Positions 8,364 to 17,335 of a stretch of DNA of 64,000 nt are shown piece by piece. A program made the translations under genes and the position numbers. The DNA lies in contig JAKSJD010000011.1 of assembly GCA_024398435.1 (NCBI GenBank), positions 19,311 to 83,310 of the forward strand, written 5' to 3'. This DNA is from Bacteroidaceae bacterium. GTDB lineage: Bacteria > Bacteroidota > Bacteroidia > Bacteroidales > Bacteroidaceae. The stretch's first letter is position 1; each line of letters opens with the position of its first letter. The notes beneath the pieces are model-generated. The model saw nothing but the letters and a program-made list of their open reading frames with translations. It had not been told where the DNA came from and made no database searches.

Positions 8364-8909
8364 ATGGAAACATCAGAACAGTTCAAGATAGAAATGGATA
8401 AGTGTCGAGAGGTATTCTCAAAGAAACTCATCGATTATGGAGCTTCATGGCGTATTTTGCGTCCGGCTTCAGTTACCGATCAGATACTTATTAAGGCAAA
8501 GCGCATCCGAAGCCTCGAGGTAAAGGGCGTTTCGCTGGTGGGTGAAGGCATCTTTCCAGAGTTTCAGGCAATAGTGAATTATGGTATTGTTGGTTTGATT
8601 CAGTTGGAGAAAGGTTATGCTGATGTTGTGGATATGACTCCAACCGAGGCAATGACCTATTATGACAAGTATGCCCAAACAGCTCTCGAACTGATGCTGA
8701 AGAAGAATCATGACTATGATGAGGCTTGGCGTTCGATGAGAGTAAGTTCATATACCGACCTTATCCTCCAGAAGATTAACCGCACGAAGGAAATCGAAGG
8801 TCATGATGGCAAGACAATCGTTTCGGAAGGCATCGATGCCAACTATCTGGATATGATTAATTATTCAGTGTTCGGACTTATAAAACTCGATTTCGAAGGT
8901 GAAAAGTAG
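8364..8909 (+). CDS. DUF1599 protein (internally duplicated)
   Basis: A 181-residue soluble protein of the DUF1599 family, which has been linked in domain catalogues to nucleotide-modification loci. Two similar halves are visible: the first has DYGASWRILRPASVTDQILI then EGIFPEFQAIVNYGIVGLIQ, and the second YDEAWRSMRVSSYTDLILQK then EGIDANYLDMINYSVFGLIK. The conserved D/Y-x-x-W and R-x-x-S-x-T-D positions suggest a duplicated nucleotide-binding helical unit. It overlaps the DoxX-like gene by 11 nt. Its place ahead of tpiA and folE follows a gene order I know from other Bacteroidales; no reaction can be assigned. Confidence 0.85.
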   Translation: METSEQFKIEMDKCREVFSKKLIDYGASWRILRPASVTDQILIKAKRIRSLEVKGVSLVGEGIFPEFQAIVNYGIVGLIQLEKGYADVVDMTPTEAMTYYDKYAQTALELMLKKNHDYDEAWRSMRVSSYTDLILQKINRTKEIEGHDGKTIVSEGIDANYLDMINYSVFGLIKLDFEGEK

Positions 8910-10059
8910 TACAAAGCAAATATTGAAGAACATTGGAGTGAATGTGTGCCGATTCATCTTGGCAGCGACATTCCTCTTCTCGGGATTCGTTAAGGCGAAC
9001 GACCCTCTCGGCACTGTCTACAAACTTGAAGACTATCTTGCCGCTTGGGGAATCACCGGAATTCCGGAACTCTTCGTATTGCTGGTTGCTCTTGCCTTGG
9101 CTTTCTTCGAGTTTGGCTTGGGAATCTACCTCCTCTTTGGTATGAGAAGGAAGTGGACATCGAGAGTTGCATTCGCCTTTATGGCTGTGATGACGGTTCT
9201 CACCATTTACATCTACATTGCCAATCCAGTGACAGATTGTGGATGTTTTGGCGATGCAATCATACTGACAAATGGACAGACATTGCTTAAGAACATCTTC
9301 TTGCTTGCAGCAGCTTTCGTATTGCTCAAGTGGCACGAATATGAACGCCATCTTGTGAAATCAAGTATATATTGGATTGTCTCTACTATAAGCATTCTTG
9401 CCATTATGGCTTATGCTGTTTATTGCATCTATGCTCTGCCAGTGATTGACTTCCGTCCATATAAGGTCGGTACGGATATTCGCAAGATGCTCGAAGTGCC
9501 GGAGGAACAGCGTCCACAGTTCAAGGTTACCATAGTTTATGAGAAAGACGGAAAGACCCTTGAACTCGACATTGATGACGATGACCCCGACTCAACTTGG
9601 CACTATGTGGAGACAAAGCGTGAGATGATCAAGAGTGCCGACCACAACATGATGGCCGACTTCTACATACAGGAAGATGATTTCGAGATTACGGAAGACA
9701 TTCTTGCAACGGATGGTTATCTCTTCTTCCTTGTGGCACCGATTTTGCAGACGGCAGATGAGGGAGGAATGGATAAGTACAATGATTTGTACGACTATAC
9801 CCAGCAAAACGATATGGAATTCTATTGTCTCACTGCATCCGACCCAGAGGCTTGCAGCCATTGGGCAGATTACACAGGAGCAGAATACATATTCTATAAT
9901 TCGGACGAGCGCGCATTGAAGACAGTGGTTCGTGCCAATCCGGGACTTGTGATGATAAAGGATGGCATCATCCTGAAGAAGTGGAGCAACTGGAATTTCC
10001 CAACACCAGAAGAGGTGGAGGCAATAGTGAAGGCAAACGAGAAGGGCATTGAAGAATAA
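8899..10059 (+). CDS. DoxX/MauE-like membrane protein with C-terminal thioredoxin-like region
   Basis: A 386-residue protein that starts at a GTG inside the end of the DUF1599 gene. The N-terminal third has four membrane segments (about 12-32, 57-80, 90-108, 128-150) with the DoxX/MauE hallmark FSGFVKANDPLGTVYKLEDY and the redox-type motif TDCGCFGD near 113. A fifth segment lies near 158-180. The rest is a soluble domain, probably periplasmic, with a thioredoxin-like pattern ending in NPGLVMIKDGIILKKWS but without a CxxC. It resembles the Bacteroides family catalogued as BT_3928. A role in quinone- or thiol-linked electron transfer at the membrane is inference. Confidence 0.8.
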   Translation: MKSSTKQILKNIGVNVCRFILAATFLFSGFVKANDPLGTVYKLEDYLAAWGITGIPELFVLLVALALAFFEFGLGIYLLFGMRRKWTSRVAFAFMAVMTVLTIYIYIANPVTDCGCFGDAIILTNGQTLLKNIFLLAAAFVLLKWHEYERHLVKSSIYWIVSTISILAIMAYAVYCIYALPVIDFRPYKVGTDIRKMLEVPEEQRPQFKVTIVYEKDGKTLELDIDDDDPDSTWHYVETKREMIKSADHNMMADFYIQEDDFEITEDILATDGYLFFLVAPILQTADEGGMDKYNDLYDYTQQNDMEFYCLTASDPEACSHWADYTGAEYIFYNSDERALKTVVRANPGLVMIKDGIILKKWSNWNFPTPEEVEAIVKANEKGIEE

Positions 10060-10084
10060 GGCTTCGTAGAACCGCAAAAAAACA

Positions 10085-10160
10085 TTGCTAAACTCGAGGT
10101 CATTCCTTGCTAAACTCGGGGGCATTTCTTGCTAGACAAGAGGGCATTTCTTGCTAAACT
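10085..10160 (+). repeat. 22-bp-period tandem array 2
   Basis: Units start at 10085, 10107, 10129 and (partial) 10151, exactly 22 bp apart. They share TTGCTAAACTCG at the start and GGCATTTC at the end. The array sits between the DoxX-like gene and tpiA. No promoter consensus is visible in this 148-bp spacer. Confidence 0.85.
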
Positions 10161-10207
10161 TTTTTGCAAAGCATATTAGGTTTTAAAAACATATAAAGAA
10201 CATTAAA

Positions 10208-10969
10208 ATGAGAAAGAAAATCGTAGCAGGCAACTGGAAGATGAACAAGAACCTGCAAGAAGGTGTTGCATTGGCAACAGAACTCAATGAAGTATTGGCA
10301 GCAGACAAACCAAATTGTGATGTAGTGATTTGCACTCCATTCATTCATTTGGCAACAGTGTCTGGAATTATCAACCACGAAGTAATCGGTCTTGGCGCAG
10401 AAAACTGTGCAGACAAGGCTTCTGGTGCATACACAGGTGAAGTCAGTGCAGAAATGGTAAAGTCAACAGGTGCTGAATATGTAATCCTCGGCCACTCAGA
10501 GCGTCGTGAATATTATAACGAAACTCCAGCAATCCTCAAGGAAAAGGTTGACCTCGCACTCGCAAACGGTTTGAAGGTAATCTTCTGCATCGGTGAAAGT
10601 CTCGCACAGCGCGAAGCTAATGAACAGAATGCAGTAGTAAAGGCAGAACTCGAAGGAAGCGTGTTCCACCTCACTCCTGAGCAGTTTGCAAATATCGTAA
10701 TTGCTTACGAACCAATCTGGGCAATCGGTACAGGCAAGACAGCTACAAGCGATCAGGCAGAAGAAATCCATGCTTACATCCGTAGCATCATCGCTGCACA
10801 GTATGGCAATGAAGTAGCAGAAAACACATCAATCCTTTATGGAGGTTCATGCAAGGCTTCAAACGCTCCTGAACTCTTCGCAAAGCCTGATATCGACGGC
10901 GGCCTTATTGGTGGTGCTTCACTCAAGGCTCCTGATTTCAAGGGCATTATCGATGCATGGAAGGCTTAA
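10208..10969 (+). CDS. tpiA: Triosephosphate isomerase
   Basis: The 253-residue glycolytic TIM-barrel enzyme that interconverts dihydroxyacetone phosphate and glyceraldehyde 3-phosphate in the cytoplasm. All active-site elements are present: the Lys in GNWKMNKNL, the electrophilic His in LGHSERR, the catalytic Glu in [14 protein letters not shown] and the phosphate-binding YGGSCK and GGLIGGASL. Length is normal. Codon use is more uniform than that of its neighbours, as expected for a highly expressed gene. The SPOR gene follows after 44 nt and folE after that, the usual order in the phylum. Confidence 0.98.
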   Translation: MRKKIVAGNWKMNKNLQEGVALATELNEVLAADKPNCDVVICTPFIHLATVSGIINHEVIGLGAENCADKASGAYTGEVSAEMVKSTGAEYVILGHSERREYYNETPAILKEKVDLALANGLKVIFCIGESLAQREANEQNAVVKAELEGSVFHLTPEQFANIVIAYEPIWAIGTGKTATSDQAEEIHAYIRSIIAAQYGNEVAENTSILYGGSCKASNAPELFAKPDIDGGLIGGASLKAPDFKGIIDAWKA

Positions 10970-11013
10970 TCTTCCCAGCATAGGAACAGTAAAAACAAAC
11001 GTAATAATCATAA

Positions 11014-11559
11014 ATGAAAAAAGCGTTTTCACTTATCGTCTTTGTCTTCATGGTTGCAGGCGCAACCGTGAAGGCTCAGACAAATTTTATTAATCAACTG
11101 CAAACCGAAATCGAAGGTCAAGGCATTATCTCCGTTGACCAAGACCCTCGTCTGACACAGATTGCCGATGCCGAAGAATTGATTCCAAGCACAATAGCCA
11201 CTTCAAAGGCAACATCCATTGCCACGGAATCAAAGGTAAAGCAAGATGCCGATGGACCTGGAGCAAGAGCAGCCGGATTGCATCAGAAAGTGCGTGGCTA
11301 TCGCGTTCAAGTATATTTCGGTGGCAATCTTCGTTCTGACCAAACAAAGGCTCAGCAAGTTGGTACAAAGGTGCAAAGCCAGTTCCCAGAATTGAGAGCT
11401 TACACATCTTTTGAATCGCCACACTGGCGCTGCCGTGTTGGAGATTTCACGACTCATGAAGATGCAGCAGCATATCTTCGCAAGCTGAAGGCACGCGGAT
11501 TCAATGAAGCAATGGTCGTGAAGAGCGAAATATATGTTTCAAGAGACCAGTTGAGGTAA
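11014..11559 (+). CDS. SPOR-domain protein, exported
   Basis: A 181-residue protein with a signal peptide ([20 protein letters not shown], cleavage near A-Q) and a C-terminal SPOR domain of about 75 residues (about 93-175: [12 protein letters not shown] at the start, WRCRVGDF in the middle, FNEAMVV at the end). SPOR domains bind denuded glycan strands at the division septum. The middle of the protein is low in predicted structure. It lies between tpiA and folE, which is typical for Bacteroidales and probably not a functional link. Confidence 0.88.
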   Translation: MKKAFSLIVFVFMVAGATVKAQTNFINQLQTEIEGQGIISVDQDPRLTQIADAEELIPSTIATSKATSIATESKVKQDADGPGARAAGLHQKVRGYRVQVYFGGNLRSDQTKAQQVGTKVQSQFPELRAYTSFESPHWRCRVGDFTTHEDAAAYLRKLKARGFNEAMVVKSEIYVSRDQLR

Positions 11560-11578
11560 TACACAAACAAAGTCAGAA

Positions 11579-12163
11579 ATGTACAAACGATCATTTGATG
11601 ATAAGCAGAAGCAAGTCGAGGAACTGAAAGAATGCGTTGAGCGAGTTCTCGGTATTGTAAACGAAGACACCAGTCGCGAAGGATTGCAACGCACTCCCGA
11701 ACGAGTGGCTAAATGCATCGTTCAGTTCACAAGCGGATATGAAGTAGATCCCGTCGAGATTCTTAATTCTGCCAAGTTCACAGAGGAATATTCGCGTCCG
11801 GTTGTTGTGAAGAACATAGAATTCTATTCTCTTTGCGAACACCATATGCTGCCATTCTTTGGTAAGGTTCATGTAGCTTACATTCCAGATGGAAGCATTG
11901 TAGGCCTTAGCAAGATTCCGAGAGTCGTTGATGTCCTCTCACATCGTTTGCAAGTTCAGGAACGATTCACACGCGAAATCTGTCAGTGCATCGACGAGGC
12001 ATTGCATCCAAAGGGCGTAATGGTCGTAGTTGAGGCTCAGCACATGTGTATGCAGATGAGAGGTGTGGAGAAGCAAGGAGCAGTCACTGTTACTTCCGAC
12101 TTCGCAGGCGAATTCTGCAATGCCGAGATGCGTGAGGAGTTCTATCAGCAGATTAAAGGATAG
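11579..12163 (+). CDS. folE: GTP cyclohydrolase I
   Basis: A 194-residue enzyme that converts GTP to dihydroneopterin triphosphate, the first step of folate synthesis. The zinc ligands are in LCEHHMLPF and in HMCMQMRGV, and the GTP-binding [18 protein letters not shown] and [12 protein letters not shown] motifs are intact. Start ATG lies 19 nt after the SPOR gene stop, so the pair is likely co-transcribed. The type IA (Zn, His-Cys) form is present, not the FolE2 replacement. Confidence 0.97.
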   Translation: MYKRSFDDKQKQVEELKECVERVLGIVNEDTSREGLQRTPERVAKCIVQFTSGYEVDPVEILNSAKFTEEYSRPVVVKNIEFYSLCEHHMLPFFGKVHVAYIPDGSIVGLSKIPRVVDVLSHRLQVQERFTREICQCIDEALHPKGVMVVVEAQHMCMQMRGVEKQGAVTVTSDFAGEFCNAEMREEFYQQIKG

Positions 12164-12242
12164 TTCCCCCTCATCATCCATTGGCTGCATGCCTTAATAT
12201 AGAGACAATAGTTCGACATTATTAAATAAACAACTTGCCAAA

Positions 12243-14276
12243 ATGATTCCAAGATCCACTATAGAACGTATCAGAAGTGCAGCGGATATAGTAGATGTGA
12301 TTTCAGAGTTTGTCTCACTCCGCAAAGCAGGAACAAGTTATAAAGGGTTGTGTCCTTTCCATGACGACACAACTCCTTCTTTCTCAGTATCTCCATCAAG
12401 AGGATTATACAAGTGCTTTGCATGTGGTGAAGGCGGGGACGTTGTTCGCTTTATCATGCAACACGAACAAATATCGTATGTGGAAGCCTTGAAATACCTT
12501 GGAAAGAAATATGGTATAGAAGTTGAAGAGCGCGAACTGACTGATGAGGAACGCCAGACGGAAAGCGAGAGGGAAAGTATGTATGTAGTGAACGAATGGG
12601 CGTGCAACTATTTCCATGACATTCTCCTTTCGAATCCAGACGGTCAGGCAATAGGTTTGGCTTATTTCCGAAGCAGAGGTTTTCGCGACGATATTGTCGA
12701 GAAATTCCGTTTGGGATTCTGTCTTTCCCAACATGATGCAATGTCGAAAGCAGCATTGAAGGCAGGATACAATGATAAATATCTGCAACAGACGGGCCTC
12801 AGCTATAAGAATGATGCCGGTCAGTTGAAGGATAAATATTGGGGTAGGGTTATCTTCCCATGGATTGGAGTCAATGGAAAGGTTGTAGGTTTTGGCGGGC
12901 GAGTACTTGATGCTCGTACCAAAGGAGTAAGTCAGAAATACATCAACTCTCCGGAATCAATCATCTATTCTAAAGGCAAACTTCTCTACGGATTGTTCCA
13001 GGCAAAGAAAGCAATCAGTCGCGAAGATAATGTCTATATGGTGGAAGGCTATACTGATGTCCTTTCGATGCATCAGTGTGGCATTGAGAATGTTGTGGCC
13101 AATTCGGGTACAGCCCTATCAGAAGACCAAATCCGCTTGCTTCACCGTTTTACTCCCAATATAACATTCCTCTATGATGGCGATAAAGCCGGAATAAAAG
13201 CCGCAATGCGTGGTATTGATATGGTGTTGAAGCATGATATGCGAATAAAGATTGTCTTATTCCCTGATGGAGACGATCCCGATTCGTTTGCACGCAAACA
13301 TAATGCCACGGAATTCAAGGAATATGTAGATTCTCATAAAGTCGACTTTATCCAATTTATGACCGATATTCTGCATGAGGAAGCAGGTGATGACCCGATG
13401 AAGCGTGCAGATATGATAAAGTCCATTACTAAGACCATCTCAGTCATTCCTTCAGAGATTGACAGAGCTACATATGCTCATGTTTGTGGTGAACGTCTGC
13501 ATGTTGATGAGGCTATTTTGTTGCGACAGATTAATAGATATCGCAAGGAAGCAAGGGATGAACGAGACAGACAAAAGCGTCTTCGCGAGCAAAGTGAAGG
13601 CAATCAATTGGGAGCAAACTCTTCAGACGAACAACCAGGAGCAGTTAATTCAGATGGAGGATCATCAGGTGATGGTTCTTCAAATGTAGAAGCAACAGCG
13701 AAAGGAATGAACGGACGTCAGCTTTCGAATGAGGAGGCTCGCTTCATAAATCTTGAGCGAATGATTATGATGTTGCTCGTAAGGTTTGGCGAAAAGCAAT
13801 ATTCTTTTGATGACGGAACAGGCAAAGCCGTTAGAATGTCATTGATTGACTATGTGAGTCAAAACTTGAAAAACGACAATCTCACGTTTTATTCTCCTCT
13901 TTATCGCAAGATGCTTAATGAGTTGGTTTCAGCAGAAAAACCAGTTAACTTCATGGCAAGTACTTTCCTTTTGAGTAGTCCTGATGGTGAGATGAGTTGT
14001 GAAGTGTCCGAATTGCTTACAGAGAGATACAAACTCTCACAAGATACACAGAAAACACTTTCGGAAGAGAATATGAGTGCTGAATATATTTCCCATTTGA
14101 TGATGGATTACAAGTATTGCTTTGTAGACGCTCAGTTGGCTGATATTCTCAAGGAAATAGCAAAGCCAGAGGTTCAGCAAGATTTCGCGAAGACTTGTGA
14201 ACTGATTAAGCGACAGGGGGAATTGACTAAGATTCGAAAAACTTTGGCATTTTACCTTGGCGAAAGAATCACGTAA
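12243..14276 (+). CDS. dnaG: DNA primase
   Basis: The 677-residue primase that lays RNA primers at replication forks. The N-terminal CHC2 zinc-binding domain is visible (CPFHDDTTPSFSVSP, then CFACGEGGDVVRF). The catalytic core follows with YFRSRGF and FPWIGVNGKVVGFGGR, and a TOPRIM domain with VYMVEGYTDVLSMHQCG, FLYDGDKAG and FPDGDDPDSF. The C-terminal helicase-interaction domain is poorly conserved, as usual. A low-complexity Ser/Gly/Asn stretch near residues 455-490 separates core and tail. It is not in the rpsU-dnaG-rpoD arrangement of enterics. A strong hairpin ends the unit. Confidence 0.97.
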   Translation: MIPRSTIERIRSAADIVDVISEFVSLRKAGTSYKGLCPFHDDTTPSFSVSPSRGLYKCFACGEGGDVVRFIMQHEQISYVEALKYLGKKYGIEVEERELTDEERQTESERESMYVVNEWACNYFHDILLSNPDGQAIGLAYFRSRGFRDDIVEKFRLGFCLSQHDAMSKAALKAGYNDKYLQQTGLSYKNDAGQLKDKYWGRVIFPWIGVNGKVVGFGGRVLDARTKGVSQKYINSPESIIYSKGKLLYGLFQAKKAISREDNVYMVEGYTDVLSMHQCGIENVVANSGTALSEDQIRLLHRFTPNITFLYDGDKAGIKAAMRGIDMVLKHDMRIKIVLFPDGDDPDSFARKHNATEFKEYVDSHKVDFIQFMTDILHEEAGDDPMKRADMIKSITKTISVIPSEIDRATYAHVCGERLHVDEAILLRQINRYRKEARDERDRQKRLREQSEGNQLGANSSDEQPGAVNSDGGSSGDGSSNVEATAKGMNGRQLSNEEARFINLERMIMMLLVRFGEKQYSFDDGTGKAVRMSLIDYVSQNLKNDNLTFYSPLYRKMLNELVSAEKPVNFMASTFLLSSPDGEMSCEVSELLTERYKLSQDTQKTLSEENMSAEYISHLMMDYKYCFVDAQLADILKEIAKPEVQQDFAKTCELIKRQGELTKIRKTLAFYLGERIT

Positions 14277-14309
14277 TTCTCCGAACTCCTATATATTATA
14301 TAATAATGT

Positions 14310-14351
14310 AAGAGATGCTACGATGGGTTGTCCCCGTTTGTAGCATCTCTT
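14310..14351. terminator. Bidirectional terminator between dnaG and metY
   Basis: A perfect 12-bp stem (AAGAGATGCTAC with GTAGCATCTCTT) around an 18-nt loop, between two convergent genes. Confidence 0.8.
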
Positions 14352-14378
14352 AGTATTTAGTTTGTTGTTTTGCCTTTA

Positions 14379-15656
14379 TTACATCTTGGCCATTGCCTGT
14401 TCGAGGTCGGCAATGATGTCGTCGCAATTCTCGATTCCGACACTGAGGCGGATGAGGTCAGGAGCAACGCCAGCTTCCATGAGTTGTTCGTCCGACATTT
14501 GGCGATGAGTGTGGCTTGCAGGGTGGAGGACACATGTGCGAGCGTCGGCAACATGGGTTACGATGCATATGAAGTCGAGATTGTCCATGAACTTGATTGC
14601 ATCTTCGCGAGTGCCTTTAAGTCCGAATGCGATAACTCCGCAGCTTCCGTTTGGAAGGTACTTCTGTGCAAGTGCGTGATATTTGTTGTCTTTCAATCCA
14701 CTGTAGTTTACCCAAGCAACCTTTTCGTTCTTTTCGAGCCATTCAGCCACCTTCTGTGCGTTTTCGCAGTGGCGAGGCATACGGAGATGAAGGGTTTCAA
14801 GACCGAGATTGAGAAGGAAACAGTTTTGTGGTGAAGGAATGCTTCCGAGGTCGCGCATGAGTTGTGAAACGGCTTTTGTGATGTACGCTTTCTTGCCGAA
14901 TGCCTTTGTATAGGTGAGGCCGTGATAGCTTTCGTCAGGAGTTGTGAGGCCGTGGAACTTGTCGCCATAAGCATCCCAATCGAAGTTGCCGCTATCGACG
15001 ATTGCACCGCCAACCTGAGTTGCGTGTCCGTCCATGTATTTAGTGGTCGAGTGGGTTACGATGTCGCATCCCCATTCGAATGGTCGGCAATTGATAGGAG
15101 TGGCGAATGTGTTGTCGACGATGAGTGGAACTCCATGCTTGTGAGCCATCTTTGCGAATCGTTCGATGTCGAATACGTTTCCGCCTGGGTTGGAGATTGT
15201 TTCTCCGAAGAAGCATTTTGTATTTGGTCGGAATTCAGCTTCGATGCGTTCATCGTCCCATTCCTGGTCGACGAATGTGCATTCGATTCCGAGTTTTTTC
15301 ATAGTTACTCCAAAGAGGTTGTAAGTGCCTCCGTAGATACTGTTTGTAGTGATGAAGTGGTCGCCGGCTTCGCAGATATTGAATACTGCGAAGAAGTTGG
15401 CAGCTTGTCCGCTACTTGTCAGAACTGCTCCCACGCCACCTTCGAGTGCGTTGATTTTGGCAGCTACTGCATCATTTGTTGGATTGGCAAGTCGGGTATA
15501 GAAATAGCCTTCATCTTCGAGGTCGAAGAGTCGGGCCATTTGCTCGCTTGTTTCGTATTTGAATGTAGTGCTCTGATAGATTGGCAGCACTCTTGATTCA
15601 CCTTTCTTTGGTGTCCAACCTGCTTGAACGCAGAGTGTTTCTAGGTTCTTTTTCAT
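14379..15656 (-). CDS. metY: O-acetylhomoserine sulfhydrylase / cystathionine gamma-synthase family enzyme
   Basis: A 425-residue PLP enzyme of the Cys/Met metabolism family that makes homocysteine from O-acetylhomoserine and sulfide. The PLP lysine is in [11 protein letters not shown]; other family landmarks are [34 protein letters not shown] and the C-terminal [16 protein letters not shown]. The length and the large insertion before the C-terminal domain ([20 protein letters not shown]) fit the MetY type better than MetB or MetC. It lies 72 nt downstream of rlpA on the same strand. No SAM riboswitch was recognised ahead of it. Confidence 0.93.
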   Translation of the reverse strand: MKKNLETLCVQAGWTPKKGESRVLPIYQSTTFKYETSEQMARLFDLEDEGYFYTRLANPTNDAVAAKINALEGGVGAVLTSSGQAANFFAVFNICEAGDHFITTNSIYGGTYNLFGVTMKKLGIECTFVDQEWDDERIEAEFRPNTKCFFGETISNPGGNVFDIERFAKMAHKHGVPLIVDNTFATPINCRPFEWGCDIVTHSTTKYMDGHATQVGGAIVDSGNFDWDAYGDKFHGLTTPDESYHGLTYTKAFGKKAYITKAVSQLMRDLGSIPSPQNCFLLNLGLETLHLRMPRHCENAQKVAEWLEKNEKVAWVNYSGLKDNKYHALAQKYLPNGSCGVIAFGLKGTREDAIKFMDNLDFICIVTHVADARTCVLHPASHTHRQMSDEQLMEAGVAPDLIRLSVGIENCDDIIADLEQAMAKM

Positions 15657-15728
15657 TGGTTTTTGTTTGCGTTTGGTAAGTGTAGTGAGTGCTGTTGAGG
15701 GTCGCTCATTACTATGTGGTTTGATTTG

Positions 15729-16253
15729 TTATCTTATGGTTTTTGCCCACTGAGCGGTTGTATTGAGTTTTGGCAAAACGAACTTGAAGTCTTCATTGAG
15801 ATTTGGTTCGTAGAGCATAAACTGCAAAGCAGGAACGGGTTCTTCCTCTTCGTCGATAACTTCTATTGTGACTTTAGCAACTCCGGCTTTGATCATATCG
15901 ATTTCCATAGCTGCACCCTTTGAAAGGTCGACGATTCGTCCCTTTGCATAAGGTCCGCGGTCGGTAACAGTAACGATTGTTGACTTGCCGTTGGCTTCGT
16001 TTGTCACTTTGAGTTTAGTGCCGAATGGGAGAGTCTTGTGGGCACAAGTGAGTTTGTACATGTCGAACACATCGCCGTTTGCACATTTTCTTCCATGGAA
16101 GCCAGGACCATAGTATGAGGCCTTGCCAGTGAAGGTCTGCGCATGCGAGTCGAGCGCCGAGAGGCACATGGTTGTTGTCAAAATGATGAGGGATACAGTT
16201 TTCACTGCTATCCGCCAGTTAGCACATAAATTTCTTTTCATTATACATTTCAT
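15729..16253 (-). CDS. rlpA: RlpA-like protein (double-psi beta-barrel), exported
   Basis: A 174-residue protein with a signal peptide ending near D-S-H-A-Q and a double-psi beta-barrel domain (about 42-130). The domain carries GKASYYGPGFHGRKCANGD, TLPFGTKLKVTN and VTDRGPYAKGRIVDLSKGA, in which the Asp of TDRGP is the key residue of RlpA lytic transglycosylases that act on denuded glycan at septa. It lacks a SPOR domain and has an acidic linker (E-E-E-E) and a short unique tail. Two starts are close together (residues 1 and 5). A full promoter lies about 110 nt upstream. Confidence 0.88.
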   Translation of the reverse strand: MKCIMKRNLCANWRIAVKTVSLIILTTTMCLSALDSHAQTFTGKASYYGPGFHGRKCANGDVFDMYKLTCAHKTLPFGTKLKVTNEANGKSTIVTVTDRGPYAKGRIVDLSKGAAMEIDMIKAGVAKVTIEVIDEEEEPVPALQFMLYEPNLNEDFKFVLPKLNTTAQWAKTIR

Positions 16254-16362
16254 TCATTAGGCAACCCGTAGGGCTGCAGAGGCCGGATGAATTGATATTT
16301 TGGCCTTCTTACTTAATTAGTCACTTTATCAAAAATTCCACGCTCGGAACTTATTTCGGGTG

Positions 16363-16394
16363 CAAAGTTACGAAAAAATATTGAAACTTCCAAA
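16363..16394 (-). promoter_or_regulatory. Promoter of rlpA-metY
   Basis: On the minus strand: TTTG, 20 bp, TAACTTTG. It implies a leader of about 105 nt that contains a short GC-rich hairpin (CCCTACGGG) near 16268; I could not match it to a riboswitch class. Confidence 0.8.
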
Positions 16395-16576
16395 TTTTCT
16401 TTGTTTTTTCAGTCTTCTCGCCCCTGTATGCGAGTCCGAATAGCCGCGCTCCGAGGGGGCTCGTTGCACGCTTCGTGAGCCTATGTTACTATGCTTCGCA
16501 GTGGAAAACATCAATAAAAATTACCCTATTTCTATAGAGAAATGACCTCCCGAACCGCGGTTCTCGACCCTATTCC

Positions 16577-16664
16577 TATTGATGTTTTGCCTCATGTCTT
16601 ATAATGTTTTGGTATAAACCTTATAATGTTTAGTGCCATTTCTTATAATGTTTTTTGTGTTTCG
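16577..16664 (+). repeat. 22-bp-period tandem array 3
   Basis: Units start at 16577, 16599, 16621 and 16643. The core TTATAATGTTT is repeated three times exactly 22 bp apart; the 16621 unit ends GTGCCATTTC, like the units of array 2. Just upstream (about 16540-16570) lies CTCCCGAACCGCGG, which resembles array 1. Confidence 0.75.
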
Positions 16665-16714
16665 GGTTGGGCGTTGCAAGTTTTGCTGTCGAAAAATAAA
16701 GATTTTCGCAAAAA

Positions 16715-17027
16715 CCTGTCAGCCTGTCAGTTTTTGCCTCTAAGTCTTTGTAATATAACAACTTAAGTGGCTGACAGGTTCCACTAAACCTGTCAGTAAC
16801 CTGTCAGCCATCCTTCAGCTTATTTCATTCCTTTTCCAACAGTTTTCTGCACCATTTCAACAAATCATTCAAATTCCTTTGCTAAAATAAATGAATAATT
16901 CCTATAATTTATCAATATTACAGCTGACAGGTTACTGACAAGTTGCTGACAAGTTTTTATCAACCTGTCAGCCATCTAATTTGCAGATACATAGACAGTT
17001 ATATCCTTAAACTGACAGGCTGACAGG
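16715..17027. repeat. Cluster of CCTGTCAG / CTGACAGG motifs in inverted arrangement
   Basis: Eight exact copies of an 8-bp motif in about 310 bp: forward at 16715, 16723, 16789, 16800 and 16964, reverse at 16771, 16924, 17012 and 17020 (nine if the tandem ends are counted singly), plus two near copies CTGACAAG. The outer ends are inverted copies of each other (AAAAACCTGTCAG and CTGACAGGTTTTT). An internal perfect hairpin spans 16771-16796. The rest of the 16254-17335 spacer holds array 3, the rlpA promoter and the Nudix operators; I see no gene in it. Confidence 0.85.
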
Positions 17028-17255
17028 TTTTTGTAAAATTCTTTTTTCACGAGAAAAAACATGTACTACCCTAGAAAAAGTTGAATGGATTTGTACTATA
17101 AGCCTGGGGCTGGTTGAATGAATTTTGCCTTGTCCCTAGACTTGGTTGAATACACGGTCACGAACTTATGTCGCTATTCAGTGGCTTATTGTTCGGTGAA
17201 ATTTTCCATGCAGCTAAGGTAAAAATCAATAAACAAATACAAATAAACGCTGTAA

Positions 17256-17272
17256 TGTGTAAATTTTACACA
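17256..17272. promoter_or_regulatory. Operator-like palindrome 1 (upstream of Nudix regulator)
   Basis: TGTGTAAATTTTACACA is a perfect 17-bp palindrome with a central T. It lies just upstream of the -33 element. A near-identical site lies 53 bp downstream, about five helical turns. Confidence 0.7.
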
Positions 17273-17278
17273 AAAATA

Positions 17279-17310
17279 TTTGGTAGTTTCAACTTAAATT
17301 TATAACTTTG
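17279..17310 (+). promoter_or_regulatory. Promoter of the Nudix / ADP-ribosylglycohydrolase unit
   Basis: TTTG at 17279-17282, 20 bp spacer, TAACTTTG at 17303-17310. It is flanked and overlapped by two matching palindromes, so it is probably repressed by the Nudix regulator it transcribes. Confidence 0.8.
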
Positions 17311-17325
17311 TGTTAAAATTACACA
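17309..17325. promoter_or_regulatory. Operator-like palindrome 2 (over the transcription start)
   Basis: TGTGTTAAAATTACACA, a near-perfect palindrome sharing TGTGT..ACACA with the upstream site. It overlaps the end of the -7 element and the expected start of transcription, a typical repressor position. Confidence 0.7.
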
Positions 17326-17335
17326 ACTATCAGTT

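Noticed and set aside
10085-10160. CRISPR array
   Set aside because: The 22-bp units leave no room for spacers of about 30 bp, have only three to four copies and no cas genes are nearby. The same holds for the arrays at 2186 and 16577.
14922-15596. Open frame of 224 codons opposite metY
   Set aside because: Antisense shadow; composition is unnatural and there is no domain or promoter.
16254-16362. Riboswitch in the rlpA-metY leader
   Set aside because: A SAM riboswitch would make sense for metY, but no class-defining core was recognised and rlpA lies first.
16254-17335. Second copy of the tRNA-fMet 3' end as an att site at the left edge of the accessory block
   Set aside because: I looked for the T-arm sequence GGATTCGAACC and found no copy there.
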